From Stieleria bergensis (lineage in GTDB: Bacteria > Planctomycetota > Planctomycetia > Pirellulales > Pirellulaceae): 64,000 nt of DNA. This document shows, one piece after another, positions 1 through 9,536 of the stretch. The notes beneath the pieces were generated by a model. The model saw nothing but the letters and a program-made list of their open reading frames with translations, ran no database searches and was not told the origin of the DNA. The stretch covers positions 5,912,816-5,976,815 of the forward strand of contig CP036272.1 in the NCBI GenBank assembly GCA_007745635.1. Reading direction: 5' to 3'. Both the position numbers and the translations under genes were made by a program. The stretch's first letter is position 1. Every line of letters starts with the position of its first letter.

Positions 1-1311
1 TGGACTGGAGGGAACGGCAATCCGAATCGGATCGTGATCCAACAACCGCTCAAGTTTCTCAACGACATCGTGTTCCAACACATGCTCGATGTCATCTGCA
101 TCGCGATCCACGCGAGCGGTCGCAACGTCGGCATAGTGCACCAGGTACAGTTCCCACAAACGGTGTTGACGGGTCAAGCGAGCAGCCTCGGCATAACCGG
201 CGCTGGTGAGCGCCACTTGATCGGTTTTGTAACGCACTAATTCGACCAACTCAGCGGTCTCAATCTGGCGGCGCAACTGCTTGGAATTCCAGCTTCGTTT
301 TTGCAGCAGGTCAATCAAGCTCACCCAGTGCCCTGGATTTGCATCTTGAAACTCAGCTTCGCTCAGCTCGTAAATGCCTCTCAAGAGATGCTGTCGAGCA
401 ATCTTGGCATTCAACTGCCGCCGTCGCCAAAGCCTGGGGAGCACGCCTCGCTGGGTACCAAAGAACATGCTGACTGCAAACAGCAAGGCGCAGGCTAACA
501 CGATCATTGCTCCTGAGGGCAGATCGGCCATCACCGCGCTCGCTGTCGCCCCCAGCACGCTGCCAACCAGACCGATCGATGCAGAGACCAACGCCAAGCG
601 GAAAATCGATTCGGTCCAAAACCGGGCCGCTGCGGCGGGAATGACCAACATTGCGACCATCAACACCAAGCCCACAGCTTGCAGGCCCACCATCGTGACC
701 ATCACGACCAAGACCATCAAAATGGTGTCCAGCAACCAAACACGCAAACCTCGCGAGCCAGCAAAATCCGCGTCAAAACACAGCAGTTTGAGCTCCTTGA
801 ACAACACCCCGGTGACCAAAATCGAAATCAACGCCGTGATCGCGATCATGATTCCATCGGCCCGCCGCATGGAGGCCGTTTTGCCAAAGATATAGGTCTC
901 CAGCCCCGCGCTGTGACCGGCGTCCATCTTCTGAGTGATGCCCAGCAAGACCACGCCCAGCCCAAAGAACACACTGAGAACGATCCCCAACGTGGCGTCC
1001 TGCTTTAACTTGGTAAAACGCTGCAAGAACAAAATGCAAGCCACACCCGCCAGGCCACCCATCGTGGCCCCAGCCAATAACAACGGCATCGACTTTCCAT
1101 CACCGCCTGCGGCCACCGCAATCATAAATGCGATCACCAAACCGGGCAGACTCGCGTGCGCTAACGCATCGCCCATCAAGGATCGCTTCCGCAGCAAAGT
1201 GAAACTGCCGACTAAACCGGATGCCGCTCCTAACAGTGCCACCCCCAACAAAACCACTCGCGTGTTGTAGTCTCGCAGTAACAGCACATCCCACAGATCA
1301 GACCAGATCAC
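1..1311 (-). CDS. Metal (Mn/Zn/Fe) ABC transporter permease fused to a DtxR-like C-terminal domain (partial)
   Basis: The frame is open from a GTG at 1311 to the window edge (437 codons), so the C-terminus is missing. The first ~285 residues are a hydrophobic ABC-3 family permease (MntB/ZnuB type): 'LLRKRSLMGDALAHASLPG' near residue 40 is the coupling-loop region, followed by several membrane helices including 'AVGLVLMVAMLVIPAAAAR'. From about residue 300 it becomes soluble and resembles a DtxR/MntR regulator: a winged-helix-like stretch, then 'LTSAGYAEAARLTRQHRLWE' and 'DADDIEHVLEHDVVEKLERL', which match the metal-binding and dimerisation helix pattern of that family. The GTG overlaps the ATPase stop as GTGA, suggesting coupled translation. 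It should pass Mn, Zn or Fe across the inner membrane with the two genes upstream. The metal is not decided by sequence. The fusion reading is inference from motifs. Confidence 0.88.
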   Translation of the reverse strand, partial: MIWSDLWDVLLLRDYNTRVVLLGVALLGAASGLVGSFTLLRKRSLMGDALAHASLPGLVIAFMIAVAAGGDGKSMPLLLAGATMGGLAGVACILFLQRFTKLKQDATLGIVLSVFFGLGVVLLGITQKMDAGHSAGLETYIFGKTASMRRADGIMIAITALISILVTGVLFKELKLLCFDADFAGSRGLRVWLLDTILMVLVVMVTMVGLQAVGLVLMVAMLVIPAAAARFWTESIFRLALVSASIGLVGSVLGATASAVMADLPSGAMIVLACALLFAVSMFFGTQRGVLPRLWRRRQLNAKIARQHLLRGIYELSEAEFQDANPGHWVSLIDLLQKRSWNSKQLRRQIETAELVELVRYKTDQVALTSAGYAEAARLTRQHRLWELYLVHYADVATARVDRDADDIEHVLEHDVVEKLERLLDHDPIRIAVPSSP

Positions 1312-2144
1312 AGTGACCGCTCCCGCCGTCGCATCGCTTCGGTGACTTCATCGAGCAATGTGAGACGTCCACCATAGGTTTTCTGAAGGTTCTCGGGAGT
1401 GAACACTTCCTGCACCGGGCCATGCGCCACGACGCGCATGTTCAATAGAACCACATAATCGAAATAGGCAGGCACGGTTTGCAAGTCATGGTGGATCACC
1501 ACGGCGGTTTTCTTGCGTTGCTTGAGCTCGCGCAGAATCTCGACAATGGCCTTTTCAGTCGCCGCGTCAACCGCCGCAAAGGGCTCATCCATCAGATACA
1601 GATCGGCATCTTGCACCAATGCTCGCGCCAAAAAAGTGCGTTGCTGCTGGCCACCGGAGAGCTGGCTGATTTGCCGTTTAGCAAGGTCGGCAATGCCAAC
1701 ATGCTCCAGTGCTTGCATCGCAAGATCACGATGTTTTTGCCGCACCGGACGGCCCCAACCAACTTGGCCGTACAACCCCATGGTCACAACGTCTAACGCA
1801 TCGACGGGAAAATCCCAGTCCACGCTTTCTCGCTGCGGCACATAGCCAACGTTCCGGCGTGATAGATGATAGGGTTTACCGAACACTTCGACGCGTCCGG
1901 AAGCTCGCGGCACCAACTCCATCACCGCCTTGAGCAACGTGCTTTTGCCAGCACCATTGGGGCCGACGATGCCAACCAACGAGCCCGCTGGCAAATCAAA
2001 TTCAACGTCCCAGATCACCGGTTTGCGGTGATAAGCAACCGTCAAATCCATCACCGAAAGGGGACAGTCACCCTGTTCTACAGAATCCTGGTTTGTCGTT
2101 TCGATCTTTGCCGGCCCAGTCATCAATGACTCATTCAATCTCAC
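1308..2144 (-). CDS. Metal ABC transporter ATP-binding protein (MntA/ZnuC type)
   Basis: This is the cytoplasmic ATPase of a Mn/Zn/Fe importer, 278 residues. Walker A is GPNGAGKST at residues 61-69, the Q-loop region is 'VGYVPQRESVDWDFP', the ABC signature is LSGGQQQR, and Walker B is LYLMDEPFAAVD, with the switch histidine in 'VVIHHDLQ'. 'PQRESVDWDFPV' is typical of the manganese/zinc ATPase subfamily. The stated start is a GTG; an in-frame ATG at 2123 is an alternative and would remove seven residues. The gene lies 15 bp after the binding protein and overlaps the permease by four bases, so the three form one operon. The specific metal cannot be read from this subunit. Confidence 0.95.
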   Translation of the reverse strand: MRLNESLMTGPAKIETTNQDSVEQGDCPLSVMDLTVAYHRKPVIWDVEFDLPAGSLVGIVGPNGAGKSTLLKAVMELVPRASGRVEVFGKPYHLSRRNVGYVPQRESVDWDFPVDALDVVTMGLYGQVGWGRPVRQKHRDLAMQALEHVGIADLAKRQISQLSGGQQQRTFLARALVQDADLYLMDEPFAAVDAATEKAIVEILRELKQRKKTAVVIHHDLQTVPAYFDYVVLLNMRVVAHGPVQEVFTPENLQKTYGGRLTLLDEVTEAMRRRERSL

Positions 2145-2159
2145 CCACCTACGGCGGGT

Positions 2160-3197
<1,038 letters not shown>

Positions 3198-3600
3198 ATG
3201 TCTTTGGTTTCGCCGAGGGAACGATTTCTTAGCTTCAGCTAACTTTTTAAAGCCTACTTGACAACCCAACCCCGTCAAGACCTGTTTCCCGCCCCCTGAC
3301 CAAGACCAACCACAGGAAACACCGTCACTCAACTGGCCGCGCGTCGCTTGCAAGGGTTTTCCCAAAGGAAAAATCCTCATTCGCCGCCAACGCCAGCCAA
3401 AGCCCACTGCGATTCGCAGCCAAAGCCCACTGCGAATCGCGACGAAATGAATTGAGCATCGCAGGCTAAACAGGTGGTTTGCACGCGATCTGCTAGCGAC
3501 TTCCCCCGTCCCACTGGTCATTGAATTCGCACAGCGATACAGTGTACAGTTCCCGTTTCCTACAGGACCTCTTTTATCACCACGTGCATTTCAATCGCTC
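3198..3600. promoter_or_regulatory. Divergent control region between the metal importer and the MntR-like regulator
   Basis: These 403 bases separate two divergently transcribed units and must hold both promoters. I see no confident -35/-10 pair and no sequence matching a known MntR or DtxR box. The clear structure is the 23-bp tandem repeat at 3394-3439 listed separately. The importer frame stays open on the minus strand through most of this region, but the predicted residues are low-complexity basic/aromatic and lack a family match. Confidence 0.5.
3394..3439. repeat. Two-copy 23-bp tandem repeat with a near-palindromic core
   Basis: Copy 1 is 3394-3416 and copy 2 is 3417-3439; they differ at one base. 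Each copy ends in a core of the form TGCGAWTCGC, which is almost its own reverse complement (TGCGATTCGCA at 3408-3418 and TGCGAATCGC at 3431-3440). The two cores sit 23 bp apart, about two helical turns, in the divergent metal-transport region. A paired operator is possible; a chance duplication is the alternative. Confidence 0.7.
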
Positions 3601-4008
3601 ATGGCAGAAGCTTTTAGCAGAACTCGAGCCGACCACGCTTCGGAAACGGCAGAAGACTATGTGGAGGCGATTGCCGCACAGATTCAACGCACGGGAATCT
3701 GTCGCTCAGCTGACTTAGCAGAGTTCTTTTCTGTCACGCACGCGACCGTCAACAACACAGTGGCGCGATTGGTCCGCGATGGCTATGCAAAAACAGAACC
3801 CTACCGACCGATCGAATTGACCCCCGAAGGACGTCGCTTGGCGGAGCACTGCGAACAGCGTCACCAAGTGGTCAAAGCTTTTCTGTTAGCGATGGGAGTC
3901 AGCGAAAAAGTAGCGGCGATCGATAGTGAGGGAATCGAGCATCACGTGAGTCAAGAAACGCTCAAAGCGATGAAGCAAGTGCTCAAGGACGGCTGGCCGA
4001 CGAAGTGA
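3601..4008 (+). CDS. DtxR/MntR-family metal-dependent transcriptional regulator
   Basis: A 135-residue cytoplasmic regulator. Residues ~15-75 form a winged helix-turn-helix: 'SETAEDYVEAIAAQIQ' is the family's opening helix, and 'DLAEFFSVTHATVNNTVARL' is the recognition region. Residues ~75-135 carry the metal-binding and dimerisation part: 'LTPEGRRLAEHCEQRH', 'GVSEKVAAIDSEGIEHHVSQ'. There is no C-terminal SH3-like domain, as in MntR rather than DtxR. It is divergent from the importer operon and is the natural repressor of it when metal is plentiful. It is related in sequence pattern to the domain fused to the permease at 1-1311, so this locus encodes two such modules. The start ATG has no clear ribosome-binding site. 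Confidence 0.9.
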   Translation: MAEAFSRTRADHASETAEDYVEAIAAQIQRTGICRSADLAEFFSVTHATVNNTVARLVRDGYAKTEPYRPIELTPEGRRLAEHCEQRHQVVKAFLLAMGVSEKVAAIDSEGIEHHVSQETLKAMKQVLKDGWPTK

Positions 4009-4054
4009 TTGTCACCTGAGCAATCGTTGGACTGTCAACATGCAATGGACTGGA

Positions 4055-4996
4055 TCAGGATTCGTCTCCGCGCCAGACCTCCGTCACCAAACATTTCTTG
4101 ACCTTCCAGCGCTGGCCTTGCTTGGCCAAGATCGCCACCAACCGCCCCGCTTGATCCATTGCGGCGACATGCTGCGGTTCGCTTTCCTGATCAGCGACTG
4201 GAATGGTGGCATACTGGCTTTTCGGTGACAGGACTTCAACCTCGTCAAGCAATTTCCCATGCACCAAGTCAAGGTGCTGATTCGCGTCCACAATGACTTG
4301 CGGCAAATGGCTCACGCCCAGCGCTGCGGGCTGCAGAAGCTGTTCCAATGGCTGCTCACGGATCTGTTCGATGGGCACGGCTTGATCGATGAAGAATTCT
4401 CCGACGCGCTTTCTTTGCAGTCCAGTCATCACAGCATGGGTGCCCAAGTTTCGAGCGAGATCCATGCCCAAGGTGCGAATGTAGGTTCCCGTTCCGCAAA
4501 CGATTTCCAGCTCAAGATTGGGGTACTCGTATTGAATCACTTTCAGAGACTCAATAAACACTTGCCGCGGTGGGACTTCGACGTCCAGTCCCTTGCGTGC
4601 CATTTTGTAAGCCCTCCGACCATTGATTTTGATCGCGGAGTACGCTGGCGGGACTTGCTTGATGTCGCCCAGGAATGTTGGGCAAGCAGCTTCGATACTC
4701 GCCCGCGTGGGAACGGGATCCTCTGGAAACTTGGTAGGCGACACCTCGATGTCCCCGGTTTCAGTTTCCTCGCCCAGGCGGAACTGACCTCGATAACACT
4801 TGCCGCACTGGTGCACATACGGCACTAATTTGGCGGCTGCCCCCACCCCGATGACCAACACGCCATCGGCCAGCGGGTCCAGTGTCCCGCAGTGACCGAC
4901 TTTGACCTTCTTGCCACGCAGATGGCCTTGCACAATATTGACCGCGTCTCGCGAGGACCAATCAGTGGGCTTGTTGCAATTAATGAATCCGAACAT
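4055..4996 (-). CDS. truB: tRNA pseudouridine(55) synthase TruB
   Basis: The enzyme isomerises U55 to pseudouridine in the T-arm of tRNAs. At 313 residues it has the normal length for the family. The catalytic motif is 'GHCGTLDPLADGVL' with Asp40 as the nucleophile. Other conserved segments are 'NKPTDWSSRDAVN' at the N-terminus, 'QVPPAYSAIKINGRRAY' in the middle and 'CGTGTYIRTLGMDLA' further on. The C-terminal ~70 residues are less conserved, as expected for the PUA-like tail. It stands alone on this strand: the MntR-like gene converges on its 3' end and the Nudix gene diverges 88 bp from its start. Confidence 0.97.
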   Translation of the reverse strand: MFGFINCNKPTDWSSRDAVNIVQGHLRGKKVKVGHCGTLDPLADGVLVIGVGAAAKLVPYVHQCGKCYRGQFRLGEETETGDIEVSPTKFPEDPVPTRASIEAACPTFLGDIKQVPPAYSAIKINGRRAYKMARKGLDVEVPPRQVFIESLKVIQYEYPNLELEIVCGTGTYIRTLGMDLARNLGTHAVMTGLQRKRVGEFFIDQAVPIEQIREQPLEQLLQPAALGVSHLPQVIVDANQHLDLVHGKLLDEVEVLSPKSQYATIPVADQESEPQHVAAMDQAGRLVAILAKQGQRWKVKKCLVTEVWRGDES

Positions 4997-5084
4997 GCTG
5001 TCTACACATTAGCCGCGGTTCTCTGGTTGTTTCGTGAACCAACATTCTGTCCGCTAACTTCCTCTTTGCAAAGCAGCGATTGAA

Positions 5085-5609
5085 ATGAACTCATCAGAAG
5101 GCCCCCAGGAAGAAATCGTCTTACGTGGAAATCGCTTTGACGTCCATCGATTGAACCTTGTGGGCAGTGATGGCCAGACCTACCAGCGTGAAGTGATTCG
5201 CCATCCCGGGGCTGTTGTGCTGCTGCCGATCCTGGATGATGGACGCCTGGTCATGATCCAAAACACTCGGGCAACCGTGGGTGAAACGCTCCTTGAGTTA
5301 CCAGCCGGAACGCGTGAGCCCGATGAGCCCGTCGAAACCACCGCTGATCGTGAGCTGATTGAAGAAACGGGCTACCGCGCAGGTGCGTTGAAATTGATTC
5401 ACACGTTTTACTCCGCGCCAGGGATCAGCGACGAAGTGATGTACCTGTTTTTGGCCACAGAGCTATCTGAAGGCGAATCGGCTCGGGAGGCAACCGAGCA
5501 GATCGAAAACCAAATCGCCACGCGTGAGGAAGTGCGTGAGTGGCTTGCAGCAGACAAAATCAAAGATGCCAAAACGCTGGTTGGCTTATACGCCTTTTTG
5601 GCCATGTAG
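5085..5609 (+). CDS. Nudix hydrolase, ADP-ribose pyrophosphatase-like
   Basis: A 174-residue cytoplasmic hydrolase. The Nudix box fits the consensus GX5EX7REUXEEXGU exactly, from Gly at about residue 74 through 'RELIEETGY'. Upstream, 'REVIRHPGAVVLLPILDDGR' and 'LLELPAGTREPDE', and downstream 'TFYSAPGISDEVMYLFLA', are typical of the ADP-ribose/NDP-sugar pyrophosphatase group (NudF/YffH type). It probably hydrolyses ADP-ribose or a related NDP-sugar in housekeeping clean-up. Substrate choice cannot be settled here. It is convergent with the DUF3500 gene 40 bp downstream. Confidence 0.93.
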   Translation: MNSSEGPQEEIVLRGNRFDVHRLNLVGSDGQTYQREVIRHPGAVVLLPILDDGRLVMIQNTRATVGETLLELPAGTREPDEPVETTADRELIEETGYRAGALKLIHTFYSAPGISDEVMYLFLATELSEGESAREATEQIENQIATREEVREWLAADKIKDAKTLVGLYAFLAM

Positions 5610-5648
5610 GGCACGCGATGCCGGCCCTGTCAGTTGATCTCAGTCAGC

Positions 5649-6683
5649 TTACTTTGCTGGTGGCAAATCAAAGTCGCCGGTCAAATCTCGCCACACACAG
5701 TGAATGTGATTGGCTGGGTTTCCAGCTGCATCGGCTTGCGTGTTGACAAACTCGATCAGGAACCGCTTGCCACGAACTTTGTAATAGTGGCCAACGCCGG
5801 GCTTCTTGGCTCCAGCCCAAGCGAAATGCACGCTTGCCCAACCATCTTCCGCGATCATGTCGCGACGCTCTTGAGCCACATTCTCAGTCACCACGTCGAC
5901 ATACGCAGCGACCAGCTGCTGCAACAGTTCCTGTGATTTTTTATCCATCGCGCTGAAGGCAACTCCTTCGGGGTCGCCCACTTTGGCTTGGACGGCACCT
6001 GCAAAGCGGATTTCTGCGGGTGCTTCCTCAGCGATCACGGCGGCCGTTAGCGCGTCACCGGAAAGCGAGTTCACCAGGTCAAAACCAAGCTGTTCTTCGT
6101 CACGCAAGACTCGCGTCCCTTTACCAAGCGGACCGGAGACCTTATTCATGACCGTAGCAGGGTTGGCGGCCATGAATTGCGGCGTGCTGTCAACCAGCTG
6201 ACCATCGCGGAAACTGAAGTTGGTCGACAGGTGGTGACCTTCGAAGCTAAGTCCCCATTTACCTTTGTCGCCTGGAGTGCCAAAAATGGTCACGTAATAC
6301 TTATTGGGATCGCGTTCCCAATTGCGGTCCGGGCCTTCCAGTTCGCGAAGGACGCCTTCGAGCATCATGATTTTGCTGGCCTTGCCATAGCCGGCCTCAC
6401 TCAGTGCCGATTTCACCAGACGCAGGGCCGCGGTGCGTTGGGCCTTGTTCATCTCTCGCAGGACGAGACCCTTGCGAGACTTTTTGGGAATGAAGTGCCA
6501 ATCCATTCGCTTGGCGTTGTCATAGTCCATCACGGCAAGCGACTTTTGATCATCAGTCAGCTTATCAAGAAAAGCGTTCGCATAGCTGGCAACCTGAGGG
6601 CCTGGGTTGTCAGCCTTTTTGAATCCGGTGGCAACAGAACAAAGAACACCAATCATGGCGCATGAAGCAAGCACTTTTCGCAT
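5649..6683 (-). CDS. DUF3500-family exported protein
   Basis: I place the start at the ATG at 6683 (344 residues), which begins with a signal peptide ('MRKVLASCAMIGVLCSVATG'). The frame continues 44 codons upstream but those lack protein character. The C-terminal segment 'FLIEFVNTQADAAGNPANHI' followed by 'HCVWRDLTGDF' and the mid-protein 'GTPGDKGKWGLSFEGHHLS' are characteristic of the DUF3500 family, whose function is unknown. The family has many conserved histidines and acidic residues, so metal binding is conceivable but not shown. It is divergent from the AraC-type regulator and convergent with the Nudix gene, so it is probably a single-gene unit. Confidence 0.85.
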   Translation of the reverse strand: MRKVLASCAMIGVLCSVATGFKKADNPGPQVASYANAFLDKLTDDQKSLAVMDYDNAKRMDWHFIPKKSRKGLVLREMNKAQRTAALRLVKSALSEAGYGKASKIMMLEGVLRELEGPDRNWERDPNKYYVTIFGTPGDKGKWGLSFEGHHLSTNFSFRDGQLVDSTPQFMAANPATVMNKVSGPLGKGTRVLRDEEQLGFDLVNSLSGDALTAAVIAEEAPAEIRFAGAVQAKVGDPEGVAFSAMDKKSQELLQQLVAAYVDVVTENVAQERRDMIAEDGWASVHFAWAGAKKPGVGHYYKVRGKRFLIEFVNTQADAAGNPANHIHCVWRDLTGDFDLPPAK

Positions 6684-6970
6684 GACGAAACGTCTCAAGG
6701 AGTAAAAAAGGAACGGCCAAACGCGGCCTGGGCAGGTAGTTTCAAGGCGGGAGGACGCACCGCCAGCGTCCGAGCAACCGGCGCGAGCAGCAGTCCGCGG
6801 CCCTAGTGTAGCCACATCCGTCCTAAATTCCCAGCATCCCTGGCCAATCTCAGGCAGTGAACGCCCTCACCGGAAAACCTCCCCCCCGTCGCTACGCTTG
6901 CATTGCGCGGCGTTTTGATCCAGGATTGTGGGGCTCGCCTCCTGATCCGACCTCGCAAAACTGTTCCCCA

Positions 6971-7765
6971 ATGCCGAGTGCCGCTGACCATCGATCGTCA
7001 ACTCCGCCCGTGGCCGTTCACCCGCAGCAGGAGCAGTTTTTCCTTGCCATGGGAGGCCCACAGCAGTTTCATCTGCTGTTTTCACACCTGCCCGATGTGT
7101 ACTTCTTCTTCAAGGATTCCCAAAGCCGAATGATGGGCGCCAGCCAAACCATCCTCAATCGGCTGGGCGTTACCGCCGAACGCGATGTGATCGGCACCAC
7201 TGACTTTGACCACTTTCCCCATCAATTGGCCAAAGAGTTTGTACGTGACGATCAGTTTGTGATGCGCACCGGGCAACCGCTGATCAACCGCGTGGAAATC
7301 TGGTACACCGAACATCGCATGCTGGATTGGTTCTCCACCACAAAACTGCCCATTTATGACCTCCAGCAGAACATCATCGGGGTGATGGGGGCGGTCCGAA
7401 ACTATAAAGGTGCCAAAGAAGAAGTTCAGGCATATTCCAAGATTGACGAGTTGCTGCAACACATTCACCAGAACTTACATCGTAAAATCACAGTCAATGA
7501 GTTGTCCGAGCTGGCGCAGATTTCCACTCGACAACTGCACCGACGCTTTGTCGAACTCTTTGGCATGAACGTCCAAGAGTTCCTGGCAAAGACGCGCATC
7601 AAAGCAGCCACCGATGCCTTGGTTGAAACCGACCAAAGCGTTGGCGAGATTGCAGAGCGATTTGGTTTTTGCGACCAAAGTGCGTTCACGCAACAGTTCA
7701 AGAAACACCTGGGGCAGACGCCACTCAAGTTTCGCAAAAGCCATCGGACACTGCCGAGACTTTAA
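6971..7765 (+). CDS. PAS-AraC transcriptional regulator
   Basis: 264 residues from the ATG at 6971; an upstream in-frame start at 6857 would add 38 low-complexity residues that I regard as noncoding. Residues ~30-150 form a PAS-like sensor ('LPDVYFFFKDSQSRMMGASQ', 'VIGTTDFDHFPHQLAKEFV', 'GVMGAVRNYKG'). Residues ~165-262 are an AraC helix-turn-helix pair: 'HRKITVNELSELAQISTRQL' is the first and 'SVGEIAERFGFCDQSAFTQQ' followed by 'FKKHLGQTPLKFRK' the second. This architecture is common in planctomycetes and usually sits beside sugar or sulfatase genes. It is followed 67 bp later by a sulfatase on the same strand, so it may control that gene. The small-molecule signal is unknown. Confidence 0.92.
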   Translation: MPSAADHRSSTPPVAVHPQQEQFFLAMGGPQQFHLLFSHLPDVYFFFKDSQSRMMGASQTILNRLGVTAERDVIGTTDFDHFPHQLAKEFVRDDQFVMRTGQPLINRVEIWYTEHRMLDWFSTTKLPIYDLQQNIIGVMGAVRNYKGAKEEVQAYSKIDELLQHIHQNLHRKITVNELSELAQISTRQLHRRFVELFGMNVQEFLAKTRIKAATDALVETDQSVGEIAERFGFCDQSAFTQQFKKHLGQTPLKFRKSHRTLPRL

Positions 7766-7832
7766 ACAGTCGCGGGCTGGCGCTAGAACGATGCTTCCTC
7801 ATCCAATTCCCTCTTCCCGTTAGGCGACAACC

Positions 7833-9536
7833 ATGTGGCGCATGCCTTGTTTCATTTCTTGCCTGCTTCTGTTTCTCGGCTGTGCGATTCACAGCGAGAC
7901 TGCCGCCCAGCAAACCGCGGCGAAACCACAAACAAAGTCGCGTCCCAATATTTTGATCGCAATCTCCGACGATCAGTCCTACCCACACGCTTCAGCCTAT
8001 GGTGATCCGGTCATTCAGACCCCCGGTTTTGATCGCGTGGCCAAAGCAGGGGTTTTATTTCATAACGCGTTTACCCCGGCACCTGGCTGCAGTCCGATGC
8101 GAGCAGCGTTTTTAACCGGTCGCGAGATCTGGCAAAACGGTGCCGCAGGGACCCACGCTAGCACCTTCCCCAGGGACTTGCCCGTCTTTACGTCACAGCT
8201 GGCAGACAGTGGCTATCACGTCGGCATGACTGGCAAGGGCTGGAGTCCCGGCCGCGCCGCCGGTTGGCCTCACAATCCAGCTGGCAAATCCTACGATCAA
8301 CACAAGATGAAGTCGCCACCGGGCATCGCTTCAACGGACTATGCGAGCAACTTTTCAGAATTCTTAACCGCACGCCAGGATGACCAGCCGTTCTGTTTCT
8401 GGTTTGGTGCGCGTGAACCCCACCGTGTCTTTGGCAGCGGACTGGGCAAACAAAGCGGCATGGACCTGAGCAAGATTGTGGTGCCAACGTTCTTGCCCGA
8501 CAGTGAAACCATCCGCAGTGACTTGGCAGATTATCTGTTTGAAATCCAGTGGTTTGACCAACACTTGCAGCGCATGCTTGATGAACTGGAAGCCGCCGGT
8601 GAACTGGAAAACACCTTGGTGATTGTCACCAGCGACAATGGCATGTCATTCCCCAGAGCCAAAGCCAATTTGTATGAATACGGTATCCATATGCCGCTGG
8701 CGATCGCTTGGCCCAAGCAGATCACCGGCGGCCAGGACTCGCAAGAGTTGGTCAGCCTGATCGATGTCACTCGAACAATCTTCGCCGCGGCGGGTGTGAC
8801 ACCCAAACAGGCCGACAAGATGCCCGGATTGGATTTGCTTCCCTCTCTGCGAAAAGACAGTCAGCCGGTCGCCGATTATCAACGACAAGCGGTCTTCAGC
8901 GGACGCGAACGCCATTCATCAAGTCGATTCAACTCGCTGAGCTACCCCTGTCGATGCATCCGTACCGACTCACACCTGTACATCATCAACTTCACGCCGG
9001 AGCGTTACCCTGCGGGCACACCCCAAAAGTATGCTGCGGCAACCTACGACAAGGATGGGAATGTCGTCACATCCAAACTGGGCCCGCCCCACGGTGGCTA
9101 TCATGATATCGATGCCTGCCCCACACTGGACTGGATGATCAAGTATCAAAGTGACAGCGATCGAAATCAAAATCTCTTCAACGCGTCGGTGGCTTTGCGC
9201 CCGGCAGAAGAACTCTATGACATCCAGAGCGACCCCGCTTGCCTGAACAACCTGATCGATCAACCGGGCAACAGCAAGCTACGTGACTCGCTGCGAAAAC
9301 AACTGCTGACCTACCTGACGCAAACCGGCGATCTGCGCGTGACCGATCCGCAAGCAGCACACGTCTGGGAAACCTATCAGCGCATCAGTGGACTACGTTG
9401 GTTTCCCAAGCCTGACTGGGCGATCAACGATCCCAGCAAAGCGCCCAACCAGCCTTGGCTGGAAGCTCGCCGCCCCCATGCAAAGACAAACGAGTCGAAG
9501 ACAAGCAAGCCAAGTCAGTCGCCGGCTGGCCAATGA
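7833..9536 (+). CDS. Exported sulfatase (Cys-type, arylsulfatase family)
   Basis: A 567-residue enzyme that would hydrolyse sulfate esters, probably on polysaccharides, outside the cytoplasm. It opens with a signal peptide of about 25 residues; Cys17 in 'FLGCAIH' could be a lipobox. The metal site begins at 'RPNILIAISDDQ'. The formylglycine motif is 'GCSPMRAAFLTG' with Cys86, matching CxPxR. 'VTSDNGMSFPRAKANLYEYG' carries the second metal-site DNG motif. The C-terminal ~150 residues include 'PAEELYDIQSDPACLNNLID', typical of planctomycete N-sulfoglucosamine sulfohydrolase-like proteins. Activity requires an FGE-type maturase encoded elsewhere. The stop overlaps the DUF2306 start as ATGA. Confidence 0.95.
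   Translation: MWRMPCFISCLLLFLGCAIHSETAAQQTAAKPQTKSRPNILIAISDDQSYPHASAYGDPVIQTPGFDRVAKAGVLFHNAFTPAPGCSPMRAAFLTGREIWQNGAAGTHASTFPRDLPVFTSQLADSGYHVGMTGKGWSPGRAAGWPHNPAGKSYDQHKMKSPPGIASTDYASNFSEFLTARQDDQPFCFWFGAREPHRVFGSGLGKQSGMDLSKIVVPTFLPDSETIRSDLADYLFEIQWFDQHLQRMLDELEAAGELENTLVIVTSDNGMSFPRAKANLYEYGIHMPLAIAWPKQITGGQDSQELVSLIDVTRTIFAAAGVTPKQADKMPGLDLLPSLRKDSQPVADYQRQAVFSGRERHSSSRFNSLSYPCRCIRTDSHLYIINFTPERYPAGTPQKYAAATYDKDGNVVTSKLGPPHGGYHDIDACPTLDWMIKYQSDSDRNQNLFNASVALRPAEELYDIQSDPACLNNLIDQPGNSKLRDSLRKQLLTYLTQTGDLRVTDPQAAHVWETYQRISGLRWFPKPDWAINDPSKAPNQPWLEARRPHAKTNESKTSKPSQSPAGQ

Noticed and set aside
353-1294. Several minus-strand open frames inside the permease gene
   Set aside because: They lie in other frames; the true frame is open across 1-1311 with continuous permease homology and only appears incomplete because it leaves the window.
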